Assembly: GCF_030503595.1 (NCBI RefSeq)
Contig: NZ_CP129966.1
Location: 558,001 to 622,000, forward strand
Origin: Corynebacterium sp. P4-C1
GTDB lineage: Bacteria > Actinomycetota > Actinomycetes > Mycobacteriales > Mycobacteriaceae
Direction: 5' to 3'
DNA: 64,000 bases
The translations under genes were made by a program, and so were the position numbers. A model generated the notes under the pieces. It ran no database searches and was not told where the DNA came from. It was given only the letters and a program-made list of their open reading frames with translations. Positions 63,515 to 64,000 of this stretch are shown here, piece after piece. Every line of letters starts with the position of its first letter. Position 1 is the stretch's first letter.

Positions 63515-64000
63515 ATGTTCACCCGTGTCAGGACAGCCGCCGCGTGCGCCAGCCTCATTCCTGTGGCTATGCTCGCTGGCTGCGTCACCAATACTGAGGG
63601 CGGAAACCCGGAAGGCTGGGAGGAGATCACTCCGGCCGCCGTGCCCGAGATCGCCGCGATGGTTCCGGAAGATATTCGAGCATCTGGAAAACTCTCAGTC
63701 GGCGCCAATCCCCCGTTCGCCCCATTCGAGTTCAAGGACTCCAAGGGCAACCTCATTGGAATGGAAATGGATCTCGGCCGCGTCGTCGCCAGCGTGATGG
63801 GCTTGGACTACGACCCACAGGAGCAGGACTTCGCCATGATCCTGCCCGCGGTGCAGGCGGGCACGCTCGATGCAGGCATGTCCGGGTTCACCGATTCCGA
63901 GGAGCGCCGGGAGAACTTCGACTTCGTCAACTTCCTCTACGCAGGCATCCAGTGGGCGTCCCAGCCCGGGAGCGGTGTCGACCCGGAGAATCCCTGCGGG
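63515..64000 (+). CDS. amino-acid ABC transporter substrate-binding lipoprotein (partial)
   Basis: The first 162 codons of a family 3 solute-binding protein (GlnH/HisJ type). The signal peptide ends in the lipobox LAGC (Cys about 23). The binding domain begins KLSVGANPPFAPFEFKD with GMEMDLGRVVASVMGL, FAMILPAVQAGTLDAGMSGF and TDSEERRENFDFVNFLYAG. A polar amino acid is the likely ligand. I start at ATG 63515, 7 nt after TATGCT (leaderless); ATG 63503 is also in frame. The frame is open at the window end. Confidence 0.9.
   Translation, partial: MFTRVRTAAACASLIPVAMLAGCVTNTEGGNPEGWEEITPAAVPEIAAMVPEDIRASGKLSVGANPPFAPFEFKDSKGNLIGMEMDLGRVVASVMGLDYDPQEQDFAMILPAVQAGTLDAGMSGFTDSEERRENFDFVNFLYAGIQWASQPGSGVDPENPCG

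Overview
The window is a 64 kb piece of a high-GC actinobacterial chromosome, most likely Corynebacterium or a close relative. This rests on the gene order polA, rpsA, coaE, uvrB, uvrA, infC-rpmI-rplT, pheS-pheT, on very high similarity to remembered corynebacterial translation and repair proteins, and on many genes that begin 6-8 nt after a TANNNT box (leaderless transcripts). No species can be named from the sequence alone.

Left part (1-16.2 kb). pheT (cut by the window edge) and pheS are followed by a Tat-type intradiol dioxygenase lipoprotein and an rRNA methyltransferase. Next comes a compact signalling locus: a membrane histidine kinase (4008-5174), a 76-aa secreted peptide with two cysteines (5326-5556), a LuxR-type response regulator (5593-6261) and a 486-aa secreted beta-rich protein (6496-7956). 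The kinase-peptide and regulator-effector intergenic regions share an 11-bp motif. Then come a two-gene membrane pair, the infC-rpmI-rplT operon with an attenuator-like leader and an AUC start codon, a membrane protein, uvrA, a metallo-beta-lactamase-fold hydrolase and a DoxX-like protein with a long charged tail.

Middle (16.2-40.2 kb). This holds a HelD-type RNA polymerase helicase, a universal stress protein and uvrB. A secreted DUF218 protein follows, then an XRE-TetR fusion regulator next to a complete oligopeptide-type ABC transporter. A carnitine/choline acyltransferase-coaE pair, DUF4259, a TRIC/YadS-type channel, a DUF222-HNH protein, rpsA, a YkvI-like transporter and polA complete the block.

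Accessory segment (40.1-44.2 kb). Directly after a tRNA-Leu(CAA) gene the base composition drops. The segment holds a decayed transposase-like gene, a complete 1304-bp IS3-family element (40789-42092, 3-bp target duplication GGT), an orphan 467-aa gene and a cluster of three TGGAACTA repeats. It is bounded by a 16-bp perfect inverted repeat.

Right part (44.2-64 kb). This holds a UvrA-like ATPase without the UvrB-type partner region, the potassium-scavenging kdpFABC-kdpD-kdpE operon with tandem 10-bp repeats in front of it, a marR-MFS efflux pair, an AGCS amino-acid symporter, a photolyase, crtB-crtI, a cutinase-family esterase, a small secreted protein and the start of a solute-binding lipoprotein.

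Across the whole window the 10-mer GTCGATAAGC occurs 13 times exactly on the two strands, where about 0.1 is expected by chance. Most copies lie in genome-maintenance genes and two lie at terminators. I consider this the most unusual signal here. All start choices, promoters and terminators were read by eye; nothing was computed or searched.
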